From Syntrophus sp964555065 (GTDB taxonomy: Bacteria > Desulfobacterota > Syntrophia > Syntrophales > Syntrophaceae), in contig CAZKRB010000047.1 of NCBI GenBank assembly GCA_964555065.1, positions 1-25,505 of the forward strand: 25,505 nt of DNA, written 5' to 3'. A model generated the notes under the pieces. It searched no databases, had not been told where the DNA came from, and was given only the letters and a program-made list of their open reading frames with translations. How positions within the stretch are numbered: the stretch's first letter is position 1; every line of letters begins with the position of its first letter. This document shows positions 23,059 to 25,505 of this stretch, piece by piece. The position numbers and the translations under genes were made by a program.

Positions 23059-24342
23059 ATGACGCAGTTGGAAATGGCAAGACAAGGCCGGATTACCGAG
23101 GAAATGAAACGGTGCGCCGAGAAGGAAGGCGTGTCTCCGGAATTTATCCGTAAGGGAGTGGAAGAGGGCAGCATCGTCGTGATCCGCAACAACCGCCATA
23201 CCGCCATTGACCCTCTCGCCGTGGGGAAGGGGATGCGGACCAAGATCAACGCCAATATCGGCACCTCCCGGGATCATGTAGATCTGGAAATGGAACTGGA
23301 AAAGGTCCGGATATGCACGGCCGCCGGCGCCGACGCCCTGATGGATCTCTCCACCGGCGGAGACATCCGGGCGATCCGCCAGGCCCTGATGAAAGCCTCC
23401 ACCATGGCGGTGGGAACCGTTCCCATCTACCAGGCCGCCGCCGACACCCTCAATCGTGGGCAGTCCATCATGGAAATGACCGCCGACGACCTGTTCCGTG
23501 CCATCGAACAGAACGGCGAAGACGGCGTGGATTTCATCACCGTGCACTGCGGCGTGACCCGCGAGAGCGTGGGGCGCATCGCCGCCCAGGGACGGATCCT
23601 GGGCATCGTCAGCCGCGGCGGCTCCATTACGGCCCGGTGGATGGACCGCAACGACTCGGAAAATCCCCTTTACGCCCAGTATGACCGCCTGCTGGAAATC
23701 GCCCGGCGCTATGACATGGTCCTCAGCCTCGGAGACGGCCTGCGGCCGGGATGTCTCGCCGATGCGACGGACCGGGGCCAGGTCCAGGAGCTCATCCTCC
23801 TGGGAGAGCTGTGCCGCCGGGCCCGGATGCAGGATGTCCAAGTCATGATCGAAGGGCCGGGGCACGTGCCCTATCCCCAGATCGAGGCCAACATCGCCCT
23901 GCAGAAGAGCCTCTGTGAAGGCGCGCCCTTTTACGTCCTGGGGCCTCTCCCCACGGACATCGCCCCCGGTTACGACCACATTACGGCGGCCATCGGGGGG
24001 GCTCTGGCCGGCGCCGCGGGTGCGGACTTCCTCTGCTATGTGACGCCTTCGGAACATCTGCGGCTCCCCAACCTGGAGGACGTGCATGAGGGGATCATGG
24101 CCTCCAAGATCGCCGCTCACATCGCCGATATCGCCAAGGGATATCCCGGCGCCATGGAAAAGGACATTCTCATGGCGAAATATCGCAGCGAATTCAACTG
24201 GGACGGCCAGATCGGCCTGTCCATCGACCCCGACCGGAGCCGCGCCTGGCTGGAACGCAGTGAGAGCGCCAAGGAAGAAGGATGCACCATGTGCGGCGAT
24301 CTTTGCGCCATCAAACTCGGGAAAAAGAACACTCCCTGTTAG
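23059..24342 (+). CDS. thiC: Phosphomethylpyrimidine synthase ThiC
   Basis: ThiC is a radical SAM enzyme that rearranges aminoimidazole ribotide into HMP-P. The 427-residue protein carries the C-terminal cluster motif Cys409-x2-Cys412-x4-Cys416 (CTMCGDLC), with MDLSTGGDIRAIR, HCGVTRE, VSRGGSI and EGPGHVP along the barrel. It is the short form without the N-terminal extension of E. coli ThiC, common in anaerobes. ATG 23059 has AAGGA 5 bases upstream; the leader is only 41 bp from thiD, with no room for a TPP riboswitch. The paralogue BzaF, which makes 5-hydroxybenzimidazole, is closely similar, but thiD and thiN next door favour ThiC. Confidence 0.92.
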   Translation: MTQLEMARQGRITEEMKRCAEKEGVSPEFIRKGVEEGSIVVIRNNRHTAIDPLAVGKGMRTKINANIGTSRDHVDLEMELEKVRICTAAGADALMDLSTGGDIRAIRQALMKASTMAVGTVPIYQAAADTLNRGQSIMEMTADDLFRAIEQNGEDGVDFITVHCGVTRESVGRIAAQGRILGIVSRGGSITARWMDRNDSENPLYAQYDRLLEIARRYDMVLSLGDGLRPGCLADATDRGQVQELILLGELCRRARMQDVQVMIEGPGHVPYPQIEANIALQKSLCEGAPFYVLGPLPTDIAPGYDHITAAIGGALAGAAGADFLCYVTPSEHLRLPNLEDVHEGIMASKIAAHIADIAKGYPGAMEKDILMAKYRSEFNWDGQIGLSIDPDRSRAWLERSESAKEEGCTMCGDLCAIKLGKKNTPC

Positions 24343-24357
24343 AGAGACGGTGTCCCC

Positions 24358-25505
24358 ATGAGGATAGAGGATCGGAGAGGGGAGGGAGAATCAGCCCCGC
24401 GACGCCGGGAGATTGCCGCCGGAATCGTCCGCCGCCTGAAGGAAGCGGGGCATGAAGCGTGGTTCGTGGGCGGCTGCGTGAGGGATTTCCTGCGGGGCGT
24501 GGACGCCGGGGATTACGACATTGTCACCTCCGCCCCGCCGGAGACGGTTCAGGGCCTCTTCCCCCATACGGTCGCCGTGGGAATCCGCTTCGGCATCCTG
24601 ATTGTCATCGAGGAAGGCCATTCCCATGAAGTGGCGGCGTACCGTTCATCCGGCGGTTATCTCGAAGACCTGCAGCATCGGGATTTTACCATCAACGCCA
24701 TGCTCCAGGACCCGGACTCCGGCCTGATCGTTGATGTGGTAGGCGGCAGGGACGACCTGGAAAGCGGTCTCATCCGCGCTGTCGGCCGGCCCGAAGACCG
24801 CTTTGCCGAGGACCGCCTGCGGATGCTGCGGGCAGTGCGCTTTGCAGCCAATCTGGATTTTTCCATTGCTCCGGAGACGCTGGCCGCCATCAAAGCCCAT
24901 GCGCCGGAGATCTGTGAAGTCAGCATCGAACGAATCGCCGATGAACTGAACCGCCTCCTTTCCCTGGGTGGAGCGGGGCGGGGAATGCGCCTGCTCATGG
25001 AAACCGGCCTGCTGGAGCAGATTCTGCCGGAAGTGGCAGCGCTCCGAGGGGTGGAGCAGCCCCCGAAGTTCCATCCCGAGGGTGATGTCTGGACCCATAC
25101 CCTCCTCATGCTCCATTTGTTGGCGTACCCCACCGATTTCCGGCTGGCCTGGGCCGTGCTGCTCCACGATGTGGGCAAACCGGAGAGGTGGAGCAAAGAC
25201 GAGCGGGGCATCCATTTTTACGGCCATGACCGGCAGGGCGTTGAAGTGGCGGAAAAAATTCTGCGCCGCCTGCGTTTTTCCCGCATCGATCGGGAACTGA
25301 TCCTGGGGCTCATCCGATGCCACATGATCTTCGCCAATGTGCGGGAGATGCGGCCGAACCGGCTCAAACGGCTGCTGAGGATCCCCGATTTCGACCTCCA
25401 CCTGGAGCTGCACCGCCTGGACAGCCTTGCCAGCCACGGGGAACTGGACGCCTACGAATACTGCCGGCGGAAACAGAAGGAACTGACGGAAGAGCAGTTG
25501 AAGCC
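24358..25505 (+). CDS. cca: tRNA nucleotidyltransferase, class II with HD domain, probable CC-adding enzyme (3' end outside window)
   Basis: This enzyme adds nucleotides to the 3' end of tRNA. The frame is open from ATG 24358 to the window edge (382 codons). Motif A is GG at 38-39 with Asp52-x-Asp54 (GDYDIV). Motif B reads HRDFTINAM (107-115), with His in place of the usual first Arg. Motif C is DVVGGRDDL and motif D EDRLRMLRAVRFA. A downstream HD domain has VWTHT, LLHDVGKP and FYGHDRQG. Only 10 residues (97-106) separate the EVAAYR strand from motif B, where CCA-adding enzymes have about 25, so the flexible loop is missing. That is the mark of CC-adding enzymes. The gene starts 15 bp after thiC with a poor ribosome-binding site. 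The CC-adding call is inference; a general nucleotidyltransferase is certain. Confidence 0.9.
   Translation, partial: MRIEDRRGEGESAPRRREIAAGIVRRLKEAGHEAWFVGGCVRDFLRGVDAGDYDIVTSAPPETVQGLFPHTVAVGIRFGILIVIEEGHSHEVAAYRSSGGYLEDLQHRDFTINAMLQDPDSGLIVDVVGGRDDLESGLIRAVGRPEDRFAEDRLRMLRAVRFAANLDFSIAPETLAAIKAHAPEICEVSIERIADELNRLLSLGGAGRGMRLLMETGLLEQILPEVAALRGVEQPPKFHPEGDVWTHTLLMLHLLAYPTDFRLAWAVLLHDVGKPERWSKDERGIHFYGHDRQGVEVAEKILRRLRFSRIDRELILGLIRCHMIFANVREMRPNRLKRLLRIPDFDLHLELHRLDSLASHGELDAYEYCRRKQKELTEEQLK

Noticed and set aside
22906..24120. 404-codon minus-strand open frame
   Set aside because: It is antisense to thiC and has no recognisable motif.
1..25505. CRISPR arrays, tRNA or rRNA genes, insertion sequences
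   Set aside because: No regularly spaced repeats, no clover-leaf-like segments with the T-loop consensus, no transposase frames were seen on reading both strands.

Overview
The window is a dense stretch of chromosome from a Gram-negative anaerobe. Content and order point to a Deltaproteobacterium (Desulfobacterota), most like the Syntrophus/Syntrophales group; this placement is inference from gene content and protein style, not from a search. The clues are an oxygen-sensitive class III ribonucleotide reductase (nrdD-nrdG) beside an Fe superoxide dismutase, a heptose/LPS enzyme (rfaE2), the proteobacterial order cmk-rpsA-sppA-ihfB, DksA, and a tRNA nucleotidyltransferase that looks like the CC-adding half of a split CCA system. 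No IS element, prophage, CRISPR array, rRNA or tRNA gene is visible.

Layout. 1-1660: 3' part of nrdD and all of nrdG (+), followed by a decayed tandem copy of the nrdG tail. 1876-3327 (-): secreted or periplasmic M48 metalloprotease with TPRs (BepA-like). 3578-7100 (+): cmk, rpsA (six S1 domains), sppA. 7208-7501 (-): a small protein joining a cysteine cluster to a sigma-70 region 4.2 helix-turn-helix, divergent from ihfB (7728-8009, +), which ends in a clear intrinsic terminator. 8148-15658: a long minus-strand run of radC, sodB, elbB, priA, dksA, rfaE2, comF and rsfS, with structured intergenic DNA between radC and sodB. 15833-18477 (+): a TIM-barrel isomerase/epimerase-like protein and two peptide-type ABC permeases with no binding protein or ATPase beside them. 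18503-20155 (-): phosphoglucomutase. 20486-25505 (+): a 61-residue conserved-looking protein overlapping tatD, then thiN, thiD, thiC, and a tRNA nucleotidyltransferase that runs off the end.

How the genes fit together. NrdD and NrdG form an enzyme and activase pair for deoxynucleotide synthesis without oxygen. Cmk, S1 and IHF-beta link nucleotide supply, translation and nucleoid structure. RsfS, DksA and PriA cover ribosome silencing, stringent transcription control and replication restart. ThiC makes HMP-P, ThiD phosphorylates it and ThiN makes TPP; no TPP riboswitch is visible in the cluster.

Most notable points: (1) the nucleotidyltransferase lacks about 15 residues between motifs A and B, the hallmark of CC-adding enzymes; (2) the stand-alone sigma region 4 protein with a Cys-x4-Cys...Cys-x4-Cys cluster; (3) several unexplained inverted repeats, especially around 8850-9071, 9795-9819 and 21456-21495; (4) the orphan permease pair; (5) the small gene overlapping tatD.
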